Below are positions 1 through 8,542 of a stretch of DNA of 64,000 bases, piece by piece (within the stretch, counting starts at the first letter, position 1; the number at the start of each line of letters is the position of its first letter). This DNA is from Deltaproteobacteria bacterium (GTDB taxonomy: Bacteria > Desulfobacterota > Desulfobulbia > Desulfobulbales > Desulfocapsaceae). Under the pieces are notes generated by a model. It was not told the origin of the DNA and ran no database searches. It saw only the letters and a program-made list of their open reading frames with translations. Location: assembly GCA_002747825.1 (NCBI GenBank), contig PDQQ01000011.1, positions 62,001 through 126,000 on the forward strand, given 5' to 3'. The position numbers were made by a program, and so were the translations under genes.

Positions 1-73
1 GTTTTTTATTGGTGGGAACAACCTCTGATTTCAGCAAACGGCTTTTTCCAGCCCCCCTTTGAAAGGTTACACT

Positions 74-1075
74 ATGTCCTTTGTCGATGAAGCGAAGTTT
101 TTTGTCAAGGCCGGTGATGGAGGCAATGGCTGCGTGAGTTTTCGCAGAGAAAAATATGTGCCCAAGGGCGGGCCAAACGGTGGAGATGGTGGCCGGGGCG
201 GGGATGTCCTGTTGGTGGCGTCTTCAGCTCTGCATTCTTTGATCGATTTTCGCTACCGTTCGCATTTTAAGGCAGCCTCTGGAGAACACGGTCAGGGCAA
301 GAATATGCACGGCAGACGGGGCGTGGATTGCAGCGTTGAGGTTCCTGTCGGTTCTCTGGTAAAAGATGCCAACACAGGAGCTATTCTTTGCGATCTCACA
401 GAGGATGGGCAGACCTTTCTTGCGGCCACCGGTGGCGAAGGTGGGCTGGGAAACGTCCATTTCAAAAGTTCCACAAACAGAACGCCAAGGATCGCAACCA
501 GGGGTAAAACAGGTGAAGAGCGTTGGCTGAAGATTGAACTCAAATTGATCGCAGATGTTGGTTTGGTTGGCTTACCCAACGCCGGAAAATCAACGCTGTT
601 ATCACGTTTGTCTGCCGCAACCCCCAAAATAGCGGCATATCCATTTACCACCCTTGAGCCGCAGCTCGGGGTGTTGCAACATACGTTTCATGATCCATGC
701 GTTATCGCAGATATTCCGGGTCTGGTGCAGAATGCACACAAAGGGACTGGTCTTGGTCATACCTTTTTACGGCATATTGAGAGAACCCGTATCCTGATAC
801 ATGTCCTGGATGCCTCGGATATTAATATCTACGAGAATTTTCAGACTATTGCTGATGAGCTTTACCTCTACAGGGAGGAACTGGCGAATAGAACCCAGAT
901 CCTGGTTTTTAACAAGATCGATATGATAGCCCAAGAAGATATCGCGGTTCTGAAAAACGATTTTGCACCCCATAACCAGAAAATGCTGTTTGTCTCAGCT
1001 CTTCGTGGACAAGGGCTTGATGAACTGCGTGATCTTATCTTTGAGATGGTGGGTGACAGCGGGCGTGAAGCTTAG
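74..1075 (+). CDS. obgE: GTPase Obg (ribosome-assembly GTPase)
   Basis: Obg is a cytosolic GTPase that binds the large ribosomal subunit and takes part in late 50S assembly and stress signalling. The N-terminus is the glycine-rich Obg fold (FVKAGDGGNGCVSFRREKY, about residues 10-30). The G domain follows from about residue 155, with P-loop GLPNAGKST, switch motif DIPGL and specificity motif NKID. At 333 residues it lacks the long C-terminal extension of the E. coli protein, a common difference between Obg forms. The ORF opens at 59, but the ATG at 74 gives the usual MSFVDEAK start and has a GAAAGG sequence 8 nt upstream. Its usual partners rplU and rpmA are not visible in the 73 bases before it. 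Confidence 0.97.
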   Translation: MSFVDEAKFFVKAGDGGNGCVSFRREKYVPKGGPNGGDGGRGGDVLLVASSALHSLIDFRYRSHFKAASGEHGQGKNMHGRRGVDCSVEVPVGSLVKDANTGAILCDLTEDGQTFLAATGGEGGLGNVHFKSSTNRTPRIATRGKTGEERWLKIELKLIADVGLVGLPNAGKSTLLSRLSAATPKIAAYPFTTLEPQLGVLQHTFHDPCVIADIPGLVQNAHKGTGLGHTFLRHIERTRILIHVLDASDINIYENFQTIADELYLYREELANRTQILVFNKIDMIAQEDIAVLKNDFAPHNQKMLFVSALRGQGLDELRDLIFEMVGDSGREA

Positions 1076-1343
1076 GCGGAAATATTCGTGGGAAGTTGAC
1101 CTTTGGCTTTGAGCGCCATCTTTTTGCGTTACTGCTTTTCTTGATCTCTCCTGGACTGTTTCGGCTTTGAGCTTTTTCAGCGGAATCAGCTTGAGTCTTG
1201 TATTATCGGCATCTCTCCTGTTAGAATATATCCGTTGCGCTCGTTTCTTTCGTTTCATGTTTCGTCTCTATACCGTATCTTTAAGCAGTGTATAAGCAAA
1301 GATTTTTCTAAGAAGCCCCGTCTTTGACAGTGGAGGAAATGTA

Positions 1344-2471
1344 ATGAAAAGGCCCTTTCTGTTTGGATATATAGCTGCGCTGTTTCTTCTTGTGTGTGGT
1401 GGGTGTACTCAAAAACTGGATATCTCATCGATGAATGTGAGGGCTGACTTTGAGGGGCAAGGAGGGAATATTATTGTCGTGGTACAGGATCGGCGCGGGT
1501 TTGTTTTGTCCGGAAAAAAGGAGCCAAACTATATTGGAGTAGATGAACAGCAGGGCATTAACGGGCCTCAGAAAACCCTCATCTGCTCTTCAGAAAGAAG
1601 CTTGGCTGAAGAAATTTCCCTGCGACTGGCAAGTGGACTGAGGCGGGATCGATACCAGGTAGAGACTCTGACTGTACCTCATTCTGATGAAACGCCGTTG
1701 GCGGATCCAAGACTGAAAACTGCCGATTTTGATCGTCTTCTTGTCTTTACCATGAATAATTTTATTGGTCGGATGCGCAACGCAACCAGAGTCTTGTCGA
1801 TACCGCCATTTTATACGGAATTGAAGTGGAATTTTGACCTCACCGTGTATGATCGCTCCCTGCAGCCAATAGCTGAAGCGCAGAACAGTGGCATTGATGA
1901 TAAGCTGCATGAATGGCAGGCGTTTGGTTCTGTCTCCAGAGGAAAAGCCCAAACAGCTATCGCCAAAAAACTTGCTTCAATATTAGAAGAAATGCTGCGT
2001 TCCCCGAACGTTCAGCGTGTATTAGAGGATATGCCGAAACGTGTTGCCGGGAAAGACCCTGAAGGCATGGAGCAAGGCACAGAGGGAGGAGAGGCAGAGA
2101 ATAGTTCTGGAAACAGTACAATCAGTGAACTGGAAGAGTATATCAAGAACCAGGATGAAGCCGGCTTTCAGTCCTTGGCCAAAAACCTGTTTACCGAGGG
2201 CGTCGATGATAGGGTAGCTGTGGACGAATTGGCAGAGATGGTCTGGGTTGAAAGAAGAAACAACAACCCTAAAATCGTTGACGGACTCTGTTATTTTTGC
2301 AGGATCATCGAGGCAAGTAAAGATGGGCGATATAAACCTTTTTTAACCATGCTTGCGCAGGACGAAGATGCCACTGCAAAACTTCGTAAATACGCTCGGA
2401 AAATGGGCGCGCGTTTGCCAGACGACTCCTCGCAACCACCTTTTCAGCCGAATGGCCTTCAGCTGCCTTAA
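1344..2471 (+). CDS. Putative lipoprotein of unknown function
   Basis: I do not recognise a named family. The first 21 residues form a lipoprotein signal (MKRPFLFGYIAALFLLVCGGC) with the lipobox-like VCGGC, so lipidation at Cys21 and attachment to an envelope membrane are inferred. Residues about 40-220 look like an alpha/beta domain. Residues 232-255 are a low-complexity Gly/Glu/Asn/Ser linker, followed by an acidic helical domain of about 110 residues and a Pro-rich tail. The start is well supported by GGAGG 7 nt before the ATG. A strong terminator follows about 110 bp downstream. The gene looks monocistronic, between obgE and the convergent mscL. Confidence 0.85.
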   Translation: MKRPFLFGYIAALFLLVCGGCTQKLDISSMNVRADFEGQGGNIIVVVQDRRGFVLSGKKEPNYIGVDEQQGINGPQKTLICSSERSLAEEISLRLASGLRRDRYQVETLTVPHSDETPLADPRLKTADFDRLLVFTMNNFIGRMRNATRVLSIPPFYTELKWNFDLTVYDRSLQPIAEAQNSGIDDKLHEWQAFGSVSRGKAQTAIAKKLASILEEMLRSPNVQRVLEDMPKRVAGKDPEGMEQGTEGGEAENSSGNSTISELEEYIKNQDEAGFQSLAKNLFTEGVDDRVAVDELAEMVWVERRNNNPKIVDGLCYFCRIIEASKDGRYKPFLTMLAQDEDATAKLRKYARKMGARLPDDSSQPPFQPNGLQLP

Positions 2472-2584
2472 TATTGAGAACAACTGACCTTTGGTATGAG
2501 GTTTTCCAATCTTTTCTCGTCGCTGAAAATGTGTGGCAGCTAACTTGCTGGTGGAGCCTTTTCTTTAGAAAAAAGATTGATGTA

Positions 2585-2626
2585 GCAGATCCCGGAAACG
2601 CTGTTTGCGGGATCTGCTCTTTTTTA
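2585..2626 (+). terminator. Rho-independent terminator between the lipoprotein gene and mscL
   Basis: Perfect 10-bp stem GCAGATCCCG / CGGGATCTGC with a 13-nt loop, followed directly by TCTTTTTT on the plus strand. It sits between convergent genes and is 6 bp from the mscL stop, so it may also slow minus-strand transcription. The T-run on that side (TTTTTT in CAATCTTTTTT) lies about 9 nt away, so the plus strand is the better fit. Confidence 0.85.
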
Positions 2627-2631
2627 GGGAA

Positions 2632-3036
2632 TTACGACTGTTCTTTTAATAAGTCGCGGATTTCCGTAAGCAGTACTTCTTTGTTCGACGGCTTTGGTGG
2701 TTCTGTCGGTTTTTCCTCCTCTTTTCGTTTGAGCGAATTCATGCCTTTGATCACCATAAAAATTGCAAATGCGATAATTATAAAATCGACCAACGTCTGA
2801 ATAAATTTTCCGTAACTGATGACAACAGCGGGTATATCTCCCGAGGCTTTCTGAATTGTCAATGCCAGTTTGGAAAAATCAACACCGCCAATAAGCATCC
2901 CTATTGGTGGCATAAGAACATCTGCAACAAACGAAGAAACAACCTTGCCAAATGCGCCACCAATAATGATACCTATGGCCATATCGACGACATTTCCCTT
3001 AACGGCAAATTCTTTAAATTCTTTGATCATTCCCAT
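2632..3036 (-). CDS. mscL: Large-conductance mechanosensitive channel
   Basis: MscL is a homopentameric inner-membrane channel that opens under membrane tension to release solutes on hypo-osmotic shock. The protein has 134 residues, the usual length. It shows the amphipathic N-terminus ([20 protein letters not shown]), TM1 with [26 protein letters not shown], a short periplasmic loop, TM2 ([23 protein letters not shown]) and the charged C-terminal bundle starting KRKEEEKP. The gene is single and convergent with the lipoprotein gene. The roughly 280 bp on its 5' side before the repeat element must hold its promoter; I see no clear operator there. Confidence 0.97.
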   Translation of the reverse strand: MGMIKEFKEFAVKGNVVDMAIGIIIGGAFGKVVSSFVADVLMPPIGMLIGGVDFSKLALTIQKASGDIPAVVISYGKFIQTLVDFIIIAFAIFMVIKGMNSLKRKEEEKPTEPPKPSNKEVLLTEIRDLLKEQS

Positions 3037-3313
3037 AATATTTCTCCTTTTTTACTTAATTACAATGTGTTATATATGATACATGACCGAACAATGCTTT
3101 CGGACAATGCTCTCTATACATGACTGAACCTTAATCTATTTACGGTCAGGTGTCAGCCAAAAAACAATGCCGTGTCTGGTAAGGAGTTAATGCGTTGAAG
3201 ACCTGCAAAAAACAGTTTTTCAAAAGCTCTCCCGGGTGATTTCTGGTCAATACGGAGGCTTTGTGCAGAAGGGCGATGGAAATTATGATACCAGAGTTTA
3301 TGAAATATGCCGC

Positions 3314-3546
3314 TTAGCCCGGATATTTCATAAACATTGTGTCAATTTTTTAAAAATTGCTGATATTCCAATATACTACATGGGAAACATTACAGTTTTA
3401 CAATATCCAAAGTGTTCACCAAAGGTCAGTCCATGCGGCACCATCTTCTTTACGTACTTTTGCAGTAAATAGAGTTTACTCTTACGTAATGCAAAAAAAA
3501 TCGAACCTGACACCGCCTAAACTGATGAAATATCCGGGTTAGCCCG
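3314..3546. repeat. MITE-like palindromic repeat, copy 1
   Basis: A sequence of about 230 bp that recurs at 15796-16024, roughly 90 % identical by eye and including an identical stretch of about 50 bp in the middle. Its ends are inverted repeats: CCCGGATATTTCAT on the left and ATGAAATATCCGGG on the right. Internal palindromes are kept in both copies (CAATTTTTTAAAAATTG near the left end, AGTAAA-n5-TTTACT near the right). It encodes no transposase. A non-autonomous mobile element or a transcribed hairpin repeat is the simplest reading. Its right end overlaps the last codons and the stop of kamA. Confidence 0.75.
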
Positions 3547-4591
3547 GATCGACTGGTTCCGGGTAGCTGCATTTTTTGCCAAGGTAGTTGTTAAAACAGA
3601 GACTTGAGTCTGTTGATTCGGTTATAAACTGCGGGGTAAGAGGAATTTTTCCCATTCCTCCGGGGGCGTCGAGGGCCAGGGTCGGAATGGCCATCCCCGA
3701 GAGATGTCCGTACAGCCCCCTCATAAGCTCGATTCCGGTCTTTGTCTTTGTGCGAAAATGGTCGACTCCGTAGGTTGTATCGCTCTGAAAGAGATAATAA
3801 GGCTTGACCCGCATAAAAAGCAGTTTCTGCATCAGCTCTTTCAGCACGGCAAGATCGTCGTTGATCCCTTTGAGAAGAACGGTTTGTGAACCCAGTGGTA
3901 TTCCCGCATTGGCCAGTAAAGCGCAGGCCCGTTCAGCCTCGGGGGTAATTTCTTTGGGGTGGTTGAAATGCGTATTGATAAAGAGGGGATGGTGTCTTTT
4001 CAGGATGTCGACCAGCCCCTCAGTGACACGCATCGGCAGGGTTGAAGGAATACGGGTTCCAATGCGAATAATTTTAACAGACGGAATGGAGCGCAGATTA
4101 TATAAGATCTCATCAATTTGATTATCTTCAAGAAGCAGAGGATCTCCACCTGAGACCAGGACATCAGAGACTTCCGGGTGCTTTCTGATATAATCGTAGG
4201 CTTGAGCGAGCCTGTTCGGGCCAGTCTTGAACTGACTCTTTCCGACCTTTCTCTTTCTTGTGCAGAAGCGGCAGTAGACGGCACATTGGTTGCAGACCAG
4301 CAGCAGGACACGGTTGGGATATTTATGCACCAGGTTCGGCACCGGACTGAGCTGCTCTTCGGCCAGAGGATCCGGAGTGCATACCCTGTCTTCAAGCTCC
4401 AGGGTGTCAGGGATGCATTGTCTTGCTATAGGATCTTTCCTGGTCTCTATAAGTCCATAGAAATAAGGATTTATACGCATAGGGAAAATCTTGGTTACCG
4501 CAGCCAGAGGGCCAGTATCGCCAGCTATCTTTGGGCCCAGCTGGTCTGGCGCTGTAATGCTTTTCCGCAATATTTTCTTCCAGGTTTCCAT
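3539..4591 (-). CDS. kamA: KamA-family radical-SAM aminomutase, probably lysine 2,3-aminomutase
   Basis: This family uses a 4Fe-4S cluster, S-adenosylmethionine and PLP to move an alpha-amino group to the beta carbon. The cluster motif is CAVYCRFC (about residues 103-110). The PLP lysine is in LDAPGGMGK. The Asp in FQSD and the Asp in LDAPGG match the two acidic residues that hold the lysine side-chain amine in lysine 2,3-aminomutase, which favours lysine over glutamate. At 350 residues it is shorter than clostridial KamA, lacking the Cys-rich tail after the 'YSEP' region, and so is close to EpmB in length. The last residues (VDPG) and TAA stop lie in the repeat element. No ablB acetyltransferase or EF-P gene is adjacent. 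There is no good Shine-Dalgarno at the ATG, so the start is less certain. Confidence 0.85.
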   Translation of the reverse strand: METWKKILRKSITAPDQLGPKIAGDTGPLAAVTKIFPMRINPYFYGLIETRKDPIARQCIPDTLELEDRVCTPDPLAEEQLSPVPNLVHKYPNRVLLLVCNQCAVYCRFCTRKRKVGKSQFKTGPNRLAQAYDYIRKHPEVSDVLVSGGDPLLLEDNQIDEILYNLRSIPSVKIIRIGTRIPSTLPMRVTEGLVDILKRHHPLFINTHFNHPKEITPEAERACALLANAGIPLGSQTVLLKGINDDLAVLKELMQKLLFMRVKPYYLFQSDTTYGVDHFRTKTKTGIELMRGLYGHLSGMAIPTLALDAPGGMGKIPLTPQFITESTDSSLCFNNYLGKKCSYPEPVDPG

Positions 4592-4833
4592 GGAGTGGCA
4601 CTATAAAAGAAACGATATATTATGGAAACCTTGAATAGTTGTTTTTTTCTCCTACGGTCTGCGGTATGTTAAAGAGATAAGAACAACATACCTCTTTTTC
4701 TCTTCTGTCTACCTGTGTAAGAAAAGGTGTATTGCAGCAAAGGGAAAAGGGCAAAGGCGTCTGCACGAACTTTTCGAAAAGATCGAGAAACATTCTCATT
4801 ATTTGCACTTTTTAGAACTTTGGGGGGCTGGTT

Positions 4834-6570
4834 ATGTCTTCAAATCTGTATCGTTTTCGATACGATGAGTATGGAAGCACCAAAGAAATTGTTGTTTATG
4901 CCAATGGTGAATCTGCCCGTTCGTCACGTTTTATCAACAAGGGAACCGCCTTTAACAGTGAAGAACGAAAAAGCATAGGGCTGGAAGCAACCCTGCCGCC
5001 AAGTGTTCGCAGTCTGGCAGATCAGGTCGCAAGCTGCCAGAGACTGGTAGACGATAAAGACAACGATATCGAGAGATATATCTTTTTACGTTCCTTGTTT
5101 AACCGAAATGTAACGCTGGCTCATGCGCTTATAAGAACCGACATTGAAAAGTATATAAAACTGATCTATACGCCCACTATCGCTCTGGCTGTTCAGCAGT
5201 ATTCCTCGATGTTTCGACAGGCCAATGGTCTGCATTTCTACCCGGGTAATATCGATCAGGCAGAGGATATCCTGCGGCGTTTTGCCTGCAGGGATATTCG
5301 GCTTGCGGTTGTTACTGATAACCATGGTATTCTGGGACTCGGTGACCAGGGTGCCGGTGGTATCGCTGTCTGTCTCGGGAAATTGATGATTTATACACAA
5401 GGGGCAGGTATTGCACCCTGGCATTGTCTGCCCATCTCTTTGGATGTTGGCACAAATAACGAGCAGCTTCTCGCCGATAAAAACTATCTTGGCTGGCGTC
5501 AAAAACGGCTGGAAGGAGAAGAGTATCTCTCCTTTGTTGGACGTTTTGTCCGCGCCTTTCGGAACGTTTTCCCGAATGCTCTGTGTCAATGGGAGGATTT
5601 TTCTCCCAAAACGGCCTTTTCAATTCTTGATGCCTTTGAAGATGAGCTGATTTCCTTTAACGATGATATTCAAGGAATGGGCGCTATAGCGGCAAGTGCT
5701 ATCCTTTCGGCTGCAAAGGTGAGAAACGTCAGCTTTGAGGATCAGGTCTTTCTTATCCATGGCAGTGGCACCGGCGGCATTGGGATTGCGCGGACTATTT
5801 TTGATATTTTACGCTCCAGAGGCCTCTCCGAGGAGGAGGCCTGCGAGAAAATTTACGTTATTGCTCGGGACGGCCTGGTATCGACGAAAAAGGAATACCC
5901 GTATTACAAGAGACAATTTTGTAAAAATCCAGACAGGCATCCCTGGATGAATGCCCTTGAGGCCAACGATGTTGCAACCATCATTGAAAAGGCAAGGGTA
6001 ACTGTTCTTATCGGAACGACAGGGCATGAATTCTTTTTTAATGAAGATACCGTTACCGCTATCAAGAAAAATTGTGACAGACCCCTTATTATGCCGCTAT
6101 TCCAACATGTTTCGACCTCTGCAGAGTTGTGCCGGCGGATTGTTAAATGGAGTCAGGAAGGGGTGCTTTTTGCCACCGGAAACCCCTGTTCGACAATGGA
6201 TGAACTGGCAAAGGCTCCGGGGATCAGCCAATGCAACAACGCCCTGATGTATCCAGGAATTGCCTTGGGGGTGCTGGCCGCAGGGGCAAGTGAGATTGTG
6301 CCTGAGTTTTTTATTGAGGCTGCGATGGCAATCTCTGATATGCTCACAGAAGAACAGCTTAAGGCGGGAAAAGTGATGCCTTCCCTCGGTGAATTACGAA
6401 ATGTGGCGAAGTCTGTTGCTTTGGCTGTTGCCCTCTGTGCCGTTGAAAAAGGACTCAGCAGGCCTTGTGTCTTTTCTGATTTTCAGCCCAACGGTGATGC
6501 AAGCAGAATGGCGAGGTTGATTGACAGAATACGCTGGAGACCGGAATATCTTCCGCTGACGCCGATGTAA
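4834..6570 (+). CDS. Malic/malolactic-type enzyme, divergent
   Basis: NAD(P)-dependent malic enzymes decarboxylate malate to pyruvate; malolactic enzymes are close relatives that give lactate. The 578-residue protein has the family start (NKGTAF), the active-site Tyr region IYTPT, the general-base Lys in LGKLMIYT, metal ligands in FNDDIQG, the dinucleotide loop GSGTGGIG, and NNALMYPG. Several points are closer to malolactic than to classical malic enzyme: VVTDNHGILGLGD has Gly where malic enzymes have the substrate Arg (GERILG), and the end reads RWRPEYLPL. The usual LSNPT motif is replaced by LFQHVST. Actual substrate is therefore uncertain. The ATG follows TTTGGGGGGCTGGTT; the gene stands alone. 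Confidence 0.85.
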   Translation: MSSNLYRFRYDEYGSTKEIVVYANGESARSSRFINKGTAFNSEERKSIGLEATLPPSVRSLADQVASCQRLVDDKDNDIERYIFLRSLFNRNVTLAHALIRTDIEKYIKLIYTPTIALAVQQYSSMFRQANGLHFYPGNIDQAEDILRRFACRDIRLAVVTDNHGILGLGDQGAGGIAVCLGKLMIYTQGAGIAPWHCLPISLDVGTNNEQLLADKNYLGWRQKRLEGEEYLSFVGRFVRAFRNVFPNALCQWEDFSPKTAFSILDAFEDELISFNDDIQGMGAIAASAILSAAKVRNVSFEDQVFLIHGSGTGGIGIARTIFDILRSRGLSEEEACEKIYVIARDGLVSTKKEYPYYKRQFCKNPDRHPWMNALEANDVATIIEKARVTVLIGTTGHEFFFNEDTVTAIKKNCDRPLIMPLFQHVSTSAELCRRIVKWSQEGVLFATGNPCSTMDELAKAPGISQCNNALMYPGIALGVLAAGASEIVPEFFIEAAMAISDMLTEEQLKAGKVMPSLGELRNVAKSVALAVALCAVEKGLSRPCVFSDFQPNGDASRMARLIDRIRWRPEYLPLTPM

Positions 6571-6612
6571 AACAAAACAGGCCCCATCGCTTAATAAAGA
6601 CGATGAGGCCTG
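6571..6612 (-). terminator. Terminator downstream of cspA
   Basis: Stem CAGGCC-n-CATCG / CGATG-n-GGCCTG with an A/T-rich loop. Read on the minus strand it is followed by TTTTGTTTTAC, fitting termination of the cspA transcript about 80 nt after its stop. On the plus strand, just after the malic-type gene, there is no T-run, so it would be weaker in that direction. Confidence 0.7.
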
Positions 6613-6692
6613 CTCAAATCCTCCCTTACACTCTCGTCAAACTCCAGCGATTTGGGAAAAAGAGCGAAGGGGCAAGGTTTCAAAACCTGTCT

Positions 6693-6893
6693 TTACAACT
6701 TCTGTACGTTGTCAGCAGCGGGTCCCTTCGGACCATCAACAATCTCAAAGGTTACGCGGGAACCTTCTTCAAGGGATTTGAAACCGTCAGATTTAATAGC
6801 GGAGTAATGCACGAAGACATCTTGCCCACCATCTTGTTCGATAAAACCAAATCCTTTCGCATCGTTAAACCATTTAACTGTGCCTTCTGCCAT
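6693..6893 (-). CDS. cspA: Cold-shock-domain protein (CspA family)
   Basis: A 66-residue single OB-fold RNA chaperone that melts mRNA structure. It has both nucleic-acid-binding motifs: KGFGFI (RNP1) and DVFVHYSAI (RNP2), and starts [16 protein letters not shown]. The ORF is open further upstream, but the ATG at 6893 gives the exact family length and has AAGGAG 7 nt before it. The long gene-free stretch upstream is consistent with the long 5' leader typical of csp genes; I cannot fold it here. Whether it is cold-induced or constitutive cannot be told from the sequence. Confidence 0.95.
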   Translation of the reverse strand: MAEGTVKWFNDAKGFGFIEQDGGQDVFVHYSAIKSDGFKSLEEGSRVTFEIVDGPKGPAADNVQKL

Positions 6894-6923
6894 CAGACCG
6901 CTCCTTTTCTGCTCGGTTTTCAA

Positions 6924-7669
6924 AAAAACCGTTAATAAAATCTCAGTCGAGCAACCTTTAATCCGGGATTCCAGAACAGAAACCCGATTTCGTCAAATCC
7001 AGCAAAATGAAAACCAAATCTGACAGAGAACGCTCCATGGTTCCCGAGCCTTTGCTTCAAGAACTGTCTGGATAAAGGTACTCTTTTTTTTACAGGTTGT
7101 TCGACCGAATAACCAGTCGCTATGTCTGCACCAGAAATTTCTTAAAACCTCAGTACATACGCCACTACAACGAGTAATGACGGTGATCACATAGCACCAA
7201 CTCCTATAGCATCTCTCAATGGGAAACGCAAGATAAAAAAACCAATAATATGCTGCTATCAAGGGGATATTGTCTTGTCTGAAGGGACACTCGTAGCGCC
7301 TGTTTGACTTTTTTGTGAAATGGTTGTGCGATTTGGGCGTTGTTGCCTGTCTGCAGGCTTTAATTATGGTAAGAGTCTTCTTCGATGACATTTTTTTTGT
7401 TTCATTTTGTGCGTTTTGTTGTGCTTTTTCTTCGTGTTTCTGGTGTATGCTGGAATGCGGTTCGCAGGGTGGATTCTCCTCTTTTTTTCAGCTACAATAT
7501 GAACATTTCTGAAAGAGGTTGATGTCGCCATGACTGGTCCAATTTTTTTTATGCGATCACAGCCACGAAGCGAGATTGATTGTATACGTAATTGTACGAA
7601 AAAAATTACCTGTAAGATCTGGCTATTCTTTACGATTCGTCCCAATTCTTCTGCCATAGGGCCTGAAAT
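6924..7669. other. Gene-free interval between divergent cspA and oleB
   Basis: About 750 bp, the longest gene-free interval in the window. The ORFs here (such as 6993-7391 minus, 7364-7711 minus and 7530-7727 plus) are rich in Cys, Trp and Arg, have no ribosome-binding sites and look like chance frames. It should hold the cspA leader and promoter and the ole promoter. A TTGTATAC sequence lies near 7579, about 90 bp before oleB, similar to the palindromes upstream of livK. Confidence 0.5.
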
Positions 7670-8530
7670 ATGTTGCCTCGATGTTATTCGTTTCAACCAC
7701 AGTATCTGCACCTGGAAGGTGGATTAAAGCTTCATTACCTGGATGAGGGCGAGGGGCCGGTTGTTGTGCTCGTTCATGGCAACCCGACCTGGAGTTATTA
7801 TTTTAGAGATCTCGTTGAAGAACTTCGAGTTGACCACCGGGTGATTGCCATCGATCACATCGGTTGCGGTCATTCAGACAAACCTCAGGAATACGAATAT
7901 ACCCTGGAAAATCATATCAAAAATCTCTCTGCACTTATCGCATCTCTGCACGTTAGTTGCTACTCTCTTGTTCTACACGACTGGGGAGGGGCTATTGGTA
8001 TGGGACTGGCCGGAAGGAACTGCTCTTGTATCAAAAAGATTGTCCTGATGAACACGGCTGCCTTTCGGTCAAGACGTATACCATTGCGTATCCGCCTCTG
8101 CCGCATACCTCTTCTGGGTGAGGTGTTGGTCCGTTTTTTTAATGGTTTTGCATGGCCAGCAACCTTTATGGCAGTAGAAAAGAGGTTGCCGAAAGAGGTT
8201 AAAAAAGCCTATATTGCTCCGTATAATTCCTGGGCCAACAGGATTGCTGTACATCGGTTTGTTGTTGATATCCCAGATTCCCCCAAACACCAGACCTATC
8301 CAAGGCTTCTTGAGATCGAAAACAGTTTGCAGCTGGTCAAACAGGCGGGTATCCCGATGCTGATTTTATGGGGAGGCAGGGATTTTTGTTTTACAAAGCA
8401 TTTTTATCAGGAGTGGTTAAGACGATTTCCAGAGGCCAGATCTGTTTATTATCCTGATGCCGGACATTATCTGCTCGAAGATAGAAGAGAGGATGCCTGC
8501 AGACAGATCAGGGCCTTTCTCAGCTCATAG
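7670..8530 (+). CDS. oleB: Alpha/beta hydrolase OleB (beta-lactone decarboxylase, haloalkane-dehalogenase-like)
   Basis: OleB opens the beta-lactone made by OleC and releases CO2, giving a long-chain cis-olefin. The 286-residue protein shows the dehalogenase-like oxyanion motif VHGNPTWSYYFRDL, the nucleophile Asp in VLHDWGGAIG (Asp rather than Ser), and the catalytic His in DAGHYLLED near the end. By itself it could be called a haloalkane dehalogenase; the two genes directly downstream (oleC, oleD) make OleB the better assignment. The ATG at 7670 gives a normal family N-terminus. oleC starts 12 bp after the stop. Confidence 0.88.
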   Translation: MLPRCYSFQPQYLHLEGGLKLHYLDEGEGPVVVLVHGNPTWSYYFRDLVEELRVDHRVIAIDHIGCGHSDKPQEYEYTLENHIKNLSALIASLHVSCYSLVLHDWGGAIGMGLAGRNCSCIKKIVLMNTAAFRSRRIPLRIRLCRIPLLGEVLVRFFNGFAWPATFMAVEKRLPKEVKKAYIAPYNSWANRIAVHRFVVDIPDSPKHQTYPRLLEIENSLQLVKQAGIPMLILWGGRDFCFTKHFYQEWLRRFPEARSVYYPDAGHYLLEDRREDACRQIRAFLSS

Positions 8531-8542
8531 AAGGGGTGTCTG

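Noticed and set aside
292-651. Minus-strand 119-residue ORF within obgE
   Set aside because: Shadow frame of a highly conserved gene.
995-1258. Minus-strand 87-residue very basic ORF overlapping the end of obgE
   Set aside because: Overlaps obgE antisense by 81 bp, has no convincing ribosome-binding site and no recognised family. A small gene is possible but cannot be supported.
3236-3472. 78-residue ORF through repeat copy 1, similar in part to the ORF 15690-16022 through copy 2
   Set aside because: The shared peptide follows from the repeated DNA. The frames start outside the element in unrelated sequence and the copies differ in where they stop, so coding is unlikely.
6993-7391. 132-residue minus ORF upstream of oleB
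   Set aside because: Rich in Cys, Trp and Arg, no ribosome-binding site, no family; appears to be chance.
7670-8530. Haloalkane dehalogenase as the name for this gene
   Set aside because: Catalytic motifs fit, but the neighbouring oleC and oleD make OleB the better assignment.
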